Below, in pieces: positions 6,222-15,216 of a stretch of DNA of 19,600 nucleotides (positions within the stretch are counted from its first letter, which is position 1; every line of letters begins with the position of its first letter). The notes beneath the pieces are model-generated. The model was not told where the DNA came from. It worked only from the letters and a program-made list of their open reading frames with translations, and searched no databases. Source of the DNA: Bacillota bacterium (GTDB taxonomy: Bacteria; Bacillota; Clostridia; Peptostreptococcales; Anaerovoracaceae); the NCBI GenBank assembly GCA_016284575.1, contig JAEEPD010000049.1:1-19600 (forward strand), in the 5' to 3' direction. Position numbers and translations under genes: made by a program.

Positions 6222-7922
6222 ATGAATAAGAATTTGCGTATTTTTACAGCTGTTCTCGTGTGCCTGTCCATGCTGCTTGGCATGTCAGCCACGGTTTTTG
6301 CTGTTGACGGAACTGCGCTGTCAAATGGCGCGGAAAGGGGTGTAAAGGGCTCCTTCCAGACGGATGACAAGGGAAATATCTACTGGATCCCGGCAGATCA
6401 GGACCCGGCGGATATCATGTATCCTGAGTATCCCATCAATATCACAGATCTGAGTCAGTTTAATAACGGTACAACTGAAGAGCCTGAGTATCCCACCAAT
6501 GGACCTGAGGCAAACCAGGAGCCCGGAAAGACTGAAGATCCCGGAACCATTGAAGAGCCCGAGTATCCCACCAACGGACCTGAGGCAGATCAGGGAAATC
6601 AGGAGCCTTTCACCCAGCGTCCCGACGCGGAGGAGAACCCTGGAATCGAGAAGAAACCCGTGGATGAGGACCAGAGCTATGCTCTCTCCAATCCCGCGCC
6701 CCGCACCCTGGAGCAGCTGAAGCAGGAGGTCAACCTGAAGGATCCAAGAAGCGTATGCTCCTACTGGATCTGGGCTGTCCACATGCTCACGGAAAACTAC
6801 AATCAGGGCATGGCCATGATGAAGTACCTGTTTGCTGATCTGGAGGTTTACGGCAAGGGCTATACCGAGGGCGGCCTCTCGGGAAGAGCAGGCTTTGATA
6901 CCTATTTTGACGAACGCACAAGGGATATCGATTACAGGTGGATAACCGCATCCTATCTTGTCGGCGCGACAAAGGAGAACGGTCTGCAGTACGATGTGCC
7001 TGTAAAGATCGACATCCACTACGACAAGGAAAATACTGAATCCGCCAACGATGCGCCCTCTGTGGCTCTCGGACGCACCCACATCTACTACTGGGTACCC
7101 ACCAGCCTGGGCCAGAACCGCGTAAGCGTAAGGCTCACAAAGTTCGAAGGCACCGGCAGATGGTATGTGACCAGCGGGTCCTCCTCCGCAGCCCAGTTCT
7201 ATAATCTGAGCGGGGCGCTCAACGCTTCCGAGCTGGAGCTGGCAAGGGAGAATGCAAAATCCATCGATACGGAGTCTGCGGGAGGAGAAATAAACCCGGG
7301 GATCAAGCCCATAGCCGAGGGAGGCGAGCTCCCCGATGAACCCATAGATTACAACGATCCGAACAACTGGGGCACATACGACTACAGTCCCACTGACGCC
7401 AAGTGGAGCAATACGGAGATACCTTTCCAGGATGTTCCTGACGAATGTTACTACAGATCCGCAGTGGCCTGGGCCTACAATACCAAGCCTCAGATAACCG
7501 ATGGCAAGTCCAAGACCAAATTCGGTTCGAACGATACCTGCACCAGAGGCCAGGTGGTGACCTTCCTCTGGAGAGCCGCAGGTGAGCCGGAGCCCAAGAG
7601 CCTGGTCAATCCATTTAAGGATGTAAAGGAAAGCGATTACTTCTTCAAGCCTGTGCTGTGGGCAGTGGAGCTGGGGATCACACAGGGAGCCAACAAAGAC
7701 GGTACCCTGTTCCTTCCCGAACGCAATTGCGACACCATGGAGATCATAACCTTCATCTACAGATCCGTATTCCCCGGTGCGGACGGCTATGGAGACGAGG
7801 CAAGGACCTGGGCATACCAGAACGCTTTTCCCTCTGATACTGACCTGTATATCAAGATCAAAGAGGACTGCCCCAGATCTGCTGTAGTCACTTTCCTCTA
7901 CAGATACTTCAAGGAGAACTAA
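6222..7922 (+). CDS. Secreted SLH-domain surface protein with acidic proline-rich linker
   Basis: The 566-residue protein begins with a signal peptide (MNKNLRIF..., hydrophobic core LVCLSMLLGMSATVFA, cleavage probably after residue 28). Residues about 60-160 form an acidic, Pro/Glu/Asn-rich linker with an internal repeat, likely spanning the cell wall. A central folded domain (about 165-340) has EQLKQEVNLKDPRSV, a YRWITASYLVGATK motif and a GTGRWYV strand; its layout recalls the DUF6935-type domain of gut Firmicutes, from memory only. From about residue 400 come three SLH-like repeats (PFQDV..., PFKDV..., then a degenerate third ending CPRSAVVTFLYRY). SLH repeats normally bind secondary cell-wall polymers, so the protein should be surface-anchored. 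GGAG at about 6211-6214 supports the start. It is the first gene of a four-gene cluster with a four-base gap to the next. The function of the central domain is unknown. Confidence 0.85.
   Translation: MNKNLRIFTAVLVCLSMLLGMSATVFAVDGTALSNGAERGVKGSFQTDDKGNIYWIPADQDPADIMYPEYPINITDLSQFNNGTTEEPEYPTNGPEANQEPGKTEDPGTIEEPEYPTNGPEADQGNQEPFTQRPDAEENPGIEKKPVDEDQSYALSNPAPRTLEQLKQEVNLKDPRSVCSYWIWAVHMLTENYNQGMAMMKYLFADLEVYGKGYTEGGLSGRAGFDTYFDERTRDIDYRWITASYLVGATKENGLQYDVPVKIDIHYDKENTESANDAPSVALGRTHIYYWVPTSLGQNRVSVRLTKFEGTGRWYVTSGSSSAAQFYNLSGALNASELELARENAKSIDTESAGGEINPGIKPIAEGGELPDEPIDYNDPNNWGTYDYSPTDAKWSNTEIPFQDVPDECYYRSAVAWAYNTKPQITDGKSKTKFGSNDTCTRGQVVTFLWRAAGEPEPKSLVNPFKDVKESDYFFKPVLWAVELGITQGANKDGTLFLPERNCDTMEIITFIYRSVFPGADGYGDEARTWAYQNAFPSDTDLYIKIKEDCPRSAVVTFLYRYFKEN
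6477..6595 (+). repeat. In-frame duplicated linker segment in the SLH protein
   Basis: The segment encoding EEPEYPTNGPEA-[ND]-Q occurs at about 6477-6520 and again at about 6552-6595, offset by 75 bases (25 codons). A partial third version (MYPEYPINITD) lies just upstream near 6417. The copies are nearly identical at DNA level, so linker length could vary between strains by recombination or slippage. Confidence 0.8.
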
Positions 7923-7926
7923 TAAG

Positions 7927-8523
7927 GTGAAGAAAATGATCATCATAATTGCACTCATACTGCTGCTGGTGCTGGGCATACTGCTGCTGGCATCGGCGCT
8001 CAAGAACAAGAGCCCGGCAGCGGGAGCTCCGGATGAGCCTCTGGTCCCGGTTCCTGAGGTGGACGTTCCCATCGACGGCGGCCGGAAGAGCGATACGGAC
8101 AAGAATGCGTCCAAAAAGATTGAATCCAACGATCTTGTTACATTCTATCTTAACTGTTCTCCTGCGGATTTGGATGACCCGGATCTGGACGCCAGACGCT
8201 ACCGCTTCAAGGCCAGGCTGGAGGACGGCAAGGTAACGGGAGAGAACGCCGTGGCGGACGATTCCGGCTGGAAGGAGGAACCCTTTACCGCGGGCAAGGG
8301 CTTCATGGACAAGCTGAACGATATCATCAAGTCCTACGATCTGCCGTCACTGAACGGTATACACGAACAGACCATAGGCATACCGGATGACTACGGCACG
8401 GATCTGGAGGTGCTCTACAGCTCAGGTGAAGAGATACTGGCTGACGACAATTCCTGCTGCCTGATCCCTGCGGAGGCGCTGAAGGAGATAGTACAGCTCT
8501 TCGCCGAAGCAGGCGCTCAATAG
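7927..8523 (+). CDS. Small membrane-anchored extracytoplasmic protein of unknown function
   Basis: The 198-residue protein has one N-terminal hydrophobic helix (IIIIALILLLVLGILLLAS) with a lysine start and no clear signal-peptidase or lipobox cysteine, so it is probably a membrane-anchored protein facing outward. A short Pro-rich linker (about 32-50) precedes a folded domain of about 130 residues with DLVTFYLNCSPADL, RYRFKARLEDGKV and DLEVLYSSGEE stretches and two adjacent cysteines near the end. I do not recognise the family. The GTG start at 7927 has AAGGAG ten bases upstream, inside the previous gene. An in-frame ATG at 7936 has GGTGA closer by and is an equally good start. It sits four bases after the SLH gene and 57 bases before the next, suggesting a shared role in the surface layer or in sensing it. 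Confidence 0.7.
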   Translation: MKKMIIIIALILLLVLGILLLASALKNKSPAAGAPDEPLVPVPEVDVPIDGGRKSDTDKNASKKIESNDLVTFYLNCSPADLDDPDLDARRYRFKARLEDGKVTGENAVADDSGWKEEPFTAGKGFMDKLNDIIKSYDLPSLNGIHEQTIGIPDDYGTDLEVLYSSGEEILADDNSCCLIPAEALKEIVQLFAEAGAQ

Positions 8524-8580
8524 ATAAACCTGGTAATCCAATTAAATTAACATAAAATTAATTATATCAAGGAGGGCGAA

Positions 8581-11500
8581 ATGAATAAAAGGATAGTCAG
8601 CATATTCATATGCCTGATGCTGCTTTTGGGCCTGGTGCCTGCATCCGCATTCGCGGCTCACACCACTGAGATAACGGAAGTCAAGATCAACGGTCTTGAT
8701 CATCCCATCCAGGGGCAGGTGCTGGATACCACTTTCAGCATTCCCACAGGGGTGCCGTACACCATCGATCCCGAGAACCCCAATGTGGTCTGGTACGACC
8801 AGGGCACCACGGGCTTCAAGAGCGCAGGCAGCGGCACAGAGCTTGTTGAGGGCACCAAGGCCCAGGCCGGCCACTACTATGTGGCAAGGGTAAACCTCAG
8901 GGACCTGCAGAGCGCAGGCAAGAGCGACAACGGCGGCTATTTCAGCAGCAACGTCAACATCACCCACGACAAATATCCGGACAGGACCTGGGACATCAGA
9001 AAGCAGCTGAGCAACGACACTTATCTGCTGAAGGCCTTCTTCTACTTCAAGTGCGATAACTACTACAAGGACAACATATTCATCAGCATAGACAAGCAGG
9101 AGCCTCTGACGATCTACGCGGGAGAGACCCCCTGGAAGAGCTCTGAGTTCACAGGCTATGACAAGAACGACTTCACCCTTACCGCCAACTGGTACAAGGG
9201 CACCCAGATCGTTCCCAAGAACAAGATCTCCGAGGACACTCAGTTCGTCCACGGACAGGTCTACACCCTGGCTCTGACCCTGAATTCAGAGGCCAAGTAC
9301 AAGAACGGCTGGTTCGCGGACACGGCAGTAATGTGGCTGAACGGCGAAGCCATGGACAATGAATCCTTCTCCGCCACCCAGGTGATCCAGAAGCTCCAGT
9401 TCACGGCCAAGACCATCATTAATGAAGCCGGCGTAGAAGGCATACAGCCCATAGAGGCCGGCGGGACTCCGCAGATCTCAGGCTTTACCGGCTCCCCGGG
9501 AACCGACGTCATGTATCTCGGATGGACCGACAAGCAGGGCAATCCCTTCAACGACAACTTCGAAGCGAATACCGAGTACAGACTGAAGCTGGCGATGTCG
9601 CCCCAGAGCGATTACATCCTGGATCTGAGCACCAGCAGCACCTATGCCAACTACGGCAACGTCGCCAACATCTCCGAGGACGGATACGGCGGATATACGG
9701 TGGTCGTAAGCATGAATGCCGGAAGCGGGGCGCTCAAGGATATCGATACTGTAGCCTTGAACATTACGGCTCCCAAGGAAGGCAACATGCCCAGCTACGG
9801 CGTGTCTGACGGAAACGGCTATCATGTTGCAGAGCAGAACAATCCTCCGTACTACTTTGGCGTAGCCTGGTACGATATCACCGGAGGAAGCATCGGACTC
9901 AATGATACCGACGAATTCAAGGCCGGGCATTCCTACCTGGTCCAAATATCCCTGAATCCCGATGCCGGAAATGCATTTACCGTCAATAATGTCGGTGATT
10001 CGACCGTAATCGCTACCGTCAACGGAAACAAGGCGACGGTTGCCGGCGGCAAGACCAATATTATTGTCACCTATCAGTTCCCGGCACTGCCCGAGTCAAG
10101 CCAGCCTGAGCAGAAAAAGGAAGTCAGCTCGGTCCACGTGGGCGTTTATGATCCCTCAGCCGGAAAGCATCCTCAGAATACCGTTTCTTTCGACAGCCTT
10201 GACGGCTGGAAGATAGATACGGAGAACGTAAGCGGCAAGAACGGCATGGCATGGTATGAGATGTCGGCCAAGGGCTACAATTTCAAGACCAGGGAGATAA
10301 AGGATACCGAATACTTCGAAGCCGGAAAGATTTACATGGCTGAGATCTACCTGAAGGCAGAGGATGGCTATATCTTCAGCAAGGACATGGAAAGCGATTA
10401 CTCAAAGGCCACCATAGGCGGAGATCCGGCTGACTATGTGAAGCGTGACACTGAAGAAAGGCTGAGGGTCTGCAAGATCTTCGATGAGCTCGAGGACAAG
10501 TCCAACTACAAAGTCATCCAAGACATAAGCATCACCATTGACGAGCCCAAGCCCGGCAACAGCCCCGCCTATGAATTCACATGCAATTCCGACCAGTACG
10601 TCCAGTTCTACATGACCGATGAGGATTATACCAATGGCATGATGTGGATGGAGTTCAAGAAGACTCCGGGCATGATCTACGATCTTAAGCCGGGCGAGCT
10701 GGAAAAGATAATGCAGCCCACGGACAAGTTCGAGACCGGAAAGATATACGGCTTCATGGCATATACCAAGGCGACCAAGGGCAATACATTTGAAGAAGAG
10801 GCCATTCTGAACGGAACTGTCAACGGCAAGAACGTCATGTGTATCGGTATGAATGACTACGGTGTTATCGGAATAGTATTTGAGCCTCTGAAGGAGGCGG
10901 CACCGGTAGTCCTGGATTCCATCAAGATCACACAGGAACCCGCTAAGACCACATATAAAGAGGGCGAAAGTTTCGATCCTGCAGGCATGGTCGTGACCGC
11001 TGTCTACAGTGACAAGACCGAGAAGGCCGTCACTGGCTACAGCTGCACACCCTCCGGCAAGCTCGCTACGAGCGACAAGACCGTCACCATAAGCTATACC
11101 GAGGAGAACGTGACCAAGACCGCCGATCTCACCATCAAGGTGGAAAAGGCCAAGACTCCTGTATCCCTTGAGATCACCAAGCAGCCTGACAAGACCGAGT
11201 ACAAGGTTGGCGAGAGCTTCAAGCCCGCGGGCATGGTGGTCACCGTCACCTACACGGACAAGACCACCGCCGAGGTCCAGAACTACAACTACGATCCCTC
11301 CGGCAAGCTGACTGAGGACGACAAATACGTAACCATAACCTACACCGAGAAGGACGTTACCAGGACCGCAGATGTGGAGATAAGCGTAAAGAAGGGCGCC
11401 GTGGATCTGGTAAATCCCTTTACTGACGTTTTCGACAGCGACTACTATTACGACGCGGTGCTCTGGGCATACTATCACGATCCTCAGATAACCGACGGTA

Positions 11501-11916
11501 CCTCCAAGAACCACTTCAGTCCCAAGGCTACCTGCACAAGAGGCCAGGTGGTGACCTTCCTCTGGAGAGCAGCGGGATGCCCCGAGCCCAAGAGTCTTGA
11601 CAATCCCTTCGTGGACGTGAAGGAGAGCGATTACTTCTTCAAGCCCGTGCTCTGGGCCGTTGAACAGAAGATAACCCAGGGCGCCAACGCGGACGGCACC
11701 AAGTTCGCGCCTTACCAGACCTGCAGCACCATGCACATCGTCACCTTCCTGTACAGATCCATACACTACGGAGCTGACGGCTGGGGCGATGTGGCAAGGG
11801 ACTGGGCTCTCGGCAAGGGCCTGGCAGACAATACCAATCTTGAGATCAAGATAGGTGAGGACTGCCCCAGAAGCGCCGTGGTGACCTTCCTATACAGGTA
11901 CTACGAAGGCAAATAA
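8581..11916 (+). CDS. Large secreted SLH protein with repeated modules and two Big_3-like Ig domains
   Basis: The 1111-residue protein has a signal peptide ending near AFA (residue 25). Residues about 30-770 hold five or six divergent modules of roughly 115 residues, each with a Trp-containing strand (VVWYD, GVAWYD, GMAWYE, GMMWME), an F-x-[AT]-G-[HK]-x-Y turn and a 'gy-F' strand. Two tandem Ig-like domains of the Big_3 kind follow (about 779-858 and 860-940), with KITQEPAKTTYKEGESFDPA and LEITKQPDKTEYKVGESFKP. The end (944-1111) is three SLH-like repeats, including CTRGQVVTFLWRAAG and the third-repeat CPRSAVVTFLYRYY. It is probably a wall-anchored adhesin or S-layer component; the ligand is unknown. 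A strong GGAGGGCGAA ribosome binding site fixes the start, preceded by an AT-rich gap that may hold an internal promoter. Codons favour AAG, ACC, GAC and ATC, as in highly expressed genes. Confidence 0.87.
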   Translation: MNKRIVSIFICLMLLLGLVPASAFAAHTTEITEVKINGLDHPIQGQVLDTTFSIPTGVPYTIDPENPNVVWYDQGTTGFKSAGSGTELVEGTKAQAGHYYVARVNLRDLQSAGKSDNGGYFSSNVNITHDKYPDRTWDIRKQLSNDTYLLKAFFYFKCDNYYKDNIFISIDKQEPLTIYAGETPWKSSEFTGYDKNDFTLTANWYKGTQIVPKNKISEDTQFVHGQVYTLALTLNSEAKYKNGWFADTAVMWLNGEAMDNESFSATQVIQKLQFTAKTIINEAGVEGIQPIEAGGTPQISGFTGSPGTDVMYLGWTDKQGNPFNDNFEANTEYRLKLAMSPQSDYILDLSTSSTYANYGNVANISEDGYGGYTVVVSMNAGSGALKDIDTVALNITAPKEGNMPSYGVSDGNGYHVAEQNNPPYYFGVAWYDITGGSIGLNDTDEFKAGHSYLVQISLNPDAGNAFTVNNVGDSTVIATVNGNKATVAGGKTNIIVTYQFPALPESSQPEQKKEVSSVHVGVYDPSAGKHPQNTVSFDSLDGWKIDTENVSGKNGMAWYEMSAKGYNFKTREIKDTEYFEAGKIYMAEIYLKAEDGYIFSKDMESDYSKATIGGDPADYVKRDTEERLRVCKIFDELEDKSNYKVIQDISITIDEPKPGNSPAYEFTCNSDQYVQFYMTDEDYTNGMMWMEFKKTPGMIYDLKPGELEKIMQPTDKFETGKIYGFMAYTKATKGNTFEEEAILNGTVNGKNVMCIGMNDYGVIGIVFEPLKEAAPVVLDSIKITQEPAKTTYKEGESFDPAGMVVTAVYSDKTEKAVTGYSCTPSGKLATSDKTVTISYTEENVTKTADLTIKVEKAKTPVSLEITKQPDKTEYKVGESFKPAGMVVTVTYTDKTTAEVQNYNYDPSGKLTEDDKYVTITYTEKDVTRTADVEISVKKGAVDLVNPFTDVFDSDYYYDAVLWAYYHDPQITDGTSKNHFSPKATCTRGQVVTFLWRAAGCPEPKSLDNPFVDVKESDYFFKPVLWAVEQKITQGANADGTKFAPYQTCSTMHIVTFLYRSIHYGADGWGDVARDWALGKGLADNTNLEIKIGEDCPRSAVVTFLYRYYEGK

Positions 11917-11932
11917 TTTGCAGGAGCGCATC

Positions 11933-14900
11933 ATGAAACGCATAATAAGTCTATTTATCTGCGTAATGCTGCTGGCGGGCCTGGTGCCCGCGGCAGCCTT
12001 TGCGGAGGATACGGTCATATCGAAGATCAGCATGATCGGCGATGAGCCGGCTGAAGGCTACAAAGTAGGAGACTTCGATTTTGATCTTGGTAATCTTAAA
12101 TACGCGGTCAGTGTCTACAGGGCAACCTGGTACGATTACTGGAAAAAGGAGGAGCTGAGCCCCGGAGATGAGTTCAAGCCCGGCCATTCCTATTACCTGG
12201 ATCTGGTACTCAAGGCATCCGACGGCTATGTGTTCAGCATGGACAAGGATCCAAACAGCGATACCAACGGTCAATACGATGTGAGCGTGAAGTATAACAC
12301 CAACACATACAATAACATTGAGGTCGACGGAGGCGGTGGACAGAAATATCTTTATGTAAAGCTATACTGGCCGAGCCTGCCCAAAGAACAGATCTACGAT
12401 GTTTACATCACCATGCCCGAGCCCGAGGCGAGGATGAACGCCTACTACGACGCAGAGGACAAGATCACCACCGAGGACAAATACGTGTACTATGTGCAGG
12501 GCGTAAGCTGGTATCTGGGCAAGGATGTTAAGACCGCTTCCAATCTGTATTTTGACGGCTTGACCGATTATAATGTCAGGCTGCAGATCTTATCGGGAAA
12601 TGACTACGAATTTGCCCCGGGCTGCAATGTCTGGCTTAACGGCAAACAGTTGGAGTCGGTCACGGATCTGGGTAAAACGACACTGGTGGCATACTATTTC
12701 TTCACCACCGGTCCGGATAAGGACATGGCTAAAGCTACGATACAGATAGCAGAACCGGCTGTCGGCCATCCGGCAAGCTACGTCGATCAGACTGACGCAG
12801 CTACGGAGCATTACAAGACCTACCAGTACAGTATAGCTGGCAGGTATATCTACAACGGCATCTACTGGTACGACGAGACCGACAAGAAGTATCTGGACGA
12901 ATCCAGCGTGTTCGAAGCCGGTCACAGATATACAGTGAGGCTGGCGAAGAAAGCTGACTCGGGATACCAGTGGACTTTTAACGGCGACTATACCATCAAC
13001 GGCAAGAATGCCAACTCGGGTATCATGGCTGAAGTGGCGGAAAACAAGGACCACCATATCCTGCATATGTGGTATACCTTCCCTGAAGTCAAGGCGAAGG
13101 AGCCCGAAAAGAAGGTAGTAAATTCCGTGTCCATGACATGGAACAATGCGGAGACCGATAAGAAGCCCGATTATGAGGTCATAAAGGCCGGCGTCGGATA
13201 TCACATTGACACCGATTACAGCGACAACGGCGCGGTAAAGGGCGTGGCCTGGGCGGAGGTATCCTCCAAGGACATCAACAGCATCGTGAAGATACTGAGC
13301 CCGAATGATACGTTTGAAGGCGGAAAGACCTACATGACCGCCGTGGTCCTGAAGGCCGACGATGGCTACATCTTCGATGAGAAGTTCGCCAGCGATTTTT
13401 CAAAGGCCCAGCTCCATAACGACAATGCGGACTTTGTGCTGCTGGAAGACGACAAGCAGACCATGTATGTTTACCAGTACAGCGGCCCGCTGGAAGAAAA
13501 GGTGAAGCTGACTCCCATAAACGAGATCTCAATCACCATTGCGGAGCCGAAGCTTGGCGAATCGCCGGCTTATCTTTACGCATGCGGTTCTGATCTTTAC
13601 AGCCAGATAATGGTAACGGACGAGACCTATACCAACGGCATGGCCTGGGTGGAATTCAAGTCAAAGCCTGCAAGCCTTTACGATATTAAAATGGAAAACG
13701 TAGCAGCCATGCTCACTCCAAACGATAAGTTTGAAGCAGGAAAGAGCTACGGCTTTGCTGCTGTTTTAGCTGCAGCTCCGGGATATGGATTCCCTGAAGG
13801 TTATATCCCGGCAAAGGTGAACGGAGAAACCGCTGTAAGCGAACCCATGAATGAGCAGGCTGCAATTTGCATGTATGCTTTCGATTATCTCAAGGAGACT
13901 GCACCTGCCAAGCTGACGTCAATAAAGATCACCCAGGGACCGGACAAAACTGAGTACAAGGACGGAGAGAGCTTCGATCCCTCCGGCATGATCGTCACCG
14001 CGGTCTACGACGATAAGTCCGAAAAGGCTGTAAGCGGCTATACTTTCACACCCTCCGGAAAGCTGGCCGAGAGCAGCAAGACTGTCACCGTAAGCTACAC
14101 CGAAGGAAACGTGACGAAGACCGCCGAAGTGGACATCACCGTCAAAAAGGCCGTCCTGGACTACATCAAGATTTCCAAGGCGCCCACGAAGAAAGAATAC
14201 AAGGCGGGGGACGAGTTCGATCCCGAAGGCATGGTTATAACTGCCGTTTACGACGACAAGACTGAAAAGGCGGTGGATAACTATACCTACACGCCCTATG
14301 GCAAGCTGACGATTGAGGATAAGAACATCAAGATCAGCTACACCGAGGGTAATGTTACAAAGATAGTGAACCAGAAGATCAGCGTGACCAAGGCCAAGAC
14401 CCCCGAATCCCTGGAGATCACCAAGCAGCCTGACAAGACCGAATACAAGGAAGGCGAGAGCTTCAAGCCCGCGGGCATGGTGGTGACCGTCACCTACACG
14501 GACAAGACCACTGCAGAAGTGGAGAATTACAACTACGAACCCTCCGGCAAGCTGGCCGAGAGCGACAAGTTCGTGACCATCACCTACACGGAAAACCAGG
14601 TGACGCGCACTGCTGACGTACCCATCAAGGTAACCAAGCAGGTCGCTATGGTGAATCCCTTTACCGACGTAAAGGACAGCGATTACTACTATGACGCAGT
14701 TCTGTGGGCATACTATCACGAACCGCAGATAACCGACGGTACATCCAAGAACCACTTCAGTCCCAATGCAACTTGCACCAGAGGCCAGGTGGTGACATTC
14801 CTCTGGAGAGCGGCCGGTTGTCCTGAGCCTAAGTCCACAGAAAACCCCTTCGTGGATGTAAAGGAGAGCGACTACTTCTACAAGCCCGTGCTTTGGGCAG

Positions 14901-15157
14901 TGGAGCAGAAGATCACCCAGGGCGCAAATGCGGACGGAACCAAATTCGTTCCTTACCAGACCTGCAGCACCATGCACATTGCCACCTTCCTGTACAGATC
15001 CATTCACTTTGGCGCTGACGGCTGGGGCGATGTGGCGAAGAACTGGGTAAAGAGCAATGGCCTGGCAGACAACACCGGTCTCGAGATAAAGATCGGAGAG
15101 GACTGCCCCAGAAGCGCTGTAGTGACCTTCCTCTACAGGTACTATGAAGGCAAGTAA
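11933..15157 (+). CDS. Large secreted SLH protein, paralogue of the preceding gene, with three Big_3-like domains
   Basis: The chosen ATG at 11933 gives 1074 residues and has AGGAG six bases upstream; an in-frame TTG at 11918 would add five residues but lacks a proper site. The signal peptide (MKRIISLFICVMLLAGLVPA, then AAFA) nearly copies that of the upstream paralogue. About five divergent Trp-containing modules (residues about 25-650) follow, then three Big_3-like domains (about 661, 741 and 824 onward) against two in the paralogue, then three SLH-like repeats (907-1074). Parts of the third Big_3 domain and the SLH region match the upstream gene closely at DNA level. Only 16 bases separate the two genes, so they are almost certainly cotranscribed. 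Expected location is the cell wall surface. Function could be adhesion or S-layer structure; there is no catalytic motif I recognise. Confidence 0.87.
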   Translation: MKRIISLFICVMLLAGLVPAAAFAEDTVISKISMIGDEPAEGYKVGDFDFDLGNLKYAVSVYRATWYDYWKKEELSPGDEFKPGHSYYLDLVLKASDGYVFSMDKDPNSDTNGQYDVSVKYNTNTYNNIEVDGGGGQKYLYVKLYWPSLPKEQIYDVYITMPEPEARMNAYYDAEDKITTEDKYVYYVQGVSWYLGKDVKTASNLYFDGLTDYNVRLQILSGNDYEFAPGCNVWLNGKQLESVTDLGKTTLVAYYFFTTGPDKDMAKATIQIAEPAVGHPASYVDQTDAATEHYKTYQYSIAGRYIYNGIYWYDETDKKYLDESSVFEAGHRYTVRLAKKADSGYQWTFNGDYTINGKNANSGIMAEVAENKDHHILHMWYTFPEVKAKEPEKKVVNSVSMTWNNAETDKKPDYEVIKAGVGYHIDTDYSDNGAVKGVAWAEVSSKDINSIVKILSPNDTFEGGKTYMTAVVLKADDGYIFDEKFASDFSKAQLHNDNADFVLLEDDKQTMYVYQYSGPLEEKVKLTPINEISITIAEPKLGESPAYLYACGSDLYSQIMVTDETYTNGMAWVEFKSKPASLYDIKMENVAAMLTPNDKFEAGKSYGFAAVLAAAPGYGFPEGYIPAKVNGETAVSEPMNEQAAICMYAFDYLKETAPAKLTSIKITQGPDKTEYKDGESFDPSGMIVTAVYDDKSEKAVSGYTFTPSGKLAESSKTVTVSYTEGNVTKTAEVDITVKKAVLDYIKISKAPTKKEYKAGDEFDPEGMVITAVYDDKTEKAVDNYTYTPYGKLTIEDKNIKISYTEGNVTKIVNQKISVTKAKTPESLEITKQPDKTEYKEGESFKPAGMVVTVTYTDKTTAEVENYNYEPSGKLAESDKFVTITYTENQVTRTADVPIKVTKQVAMVNPFTDVKDSDYYYDAVLWAYYHEPQITDGTSKNHFSPNATCTRGQVVTFLWRAAGCPEPKSTENPFVDVKESDYFYKPVLWAVEQKITQGANADGTKFVPYQTCSTMHIATFLYRSIHFGADGWGDVAKNWVKSNGLADNTGLEIKIGEDCPRSAVVTFLYRYYEGK

Positions 15158-15177
15158 GCTTTAAAGAAAAATGATAC

Positions 15178-15207
15178 AAAAAACCCCGGCAATGCCCGGG
15201 GTTTTTT
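15178..15207 (+). terminator. Rho-independent terminator ending the surface-protein cluster
   Basis: CCCCGG (15184-15189) pairs with CCGGGG (15196-15201) around a CAATGC loop, flanked by six A and six T (15202-15207) that extend the stem. The symmetric A/T flanks mean it could work in both directions. It marks the end of the transcription unit that begins before 6222. Confidence 0.93.
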
Positions 15208-15216
15208 GTCGCAATG

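Noticed and set aside
6025..6225. Possible 66-residue protein starting in the RNA region
   Set aside because: It runs through the pseudoknot strand and the terminator hairpin, has no ribosome binding site, and has no recognisable content.
6321..8129. Long open frame (602 codons) on the - strand across the first SLH gene and the small membrane gene
   Set aside because: It is antisense to genes with a signal peptide, clear domains and ribosome binding sites; biased codon use in the real genes creates the open frame. Its product is not protein-like.
10402..11766. Open frame of 454 codons on the - strand inside the 1111-residue SLH protein
   Set aside because: A mirror frame of the Big_3 and SLH repeats. 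The same phase is open again at 13919-15007 in the paralogue, as expected from shared codon bias.
11918..11932. Upstream TTG start for the second large SLH protein
   Set aside because: AGGAG lies between the TTG and the ATG at 11933, and the signal peptide begins naturally at the ATG.
10912..14640. Repeats considered as a CRISPR array or a mobile element
   Set aside because: The repeats are in-frame protein domain repeats of about 80 residues, without regular short spacers, inverted ends or a transposase.
6222..15157. LPXTG sortase anchors in the surface proteins
   Set aside because: No LPxTG motif with a hydrophobic tail is present; the proteins end in SLH repeats.
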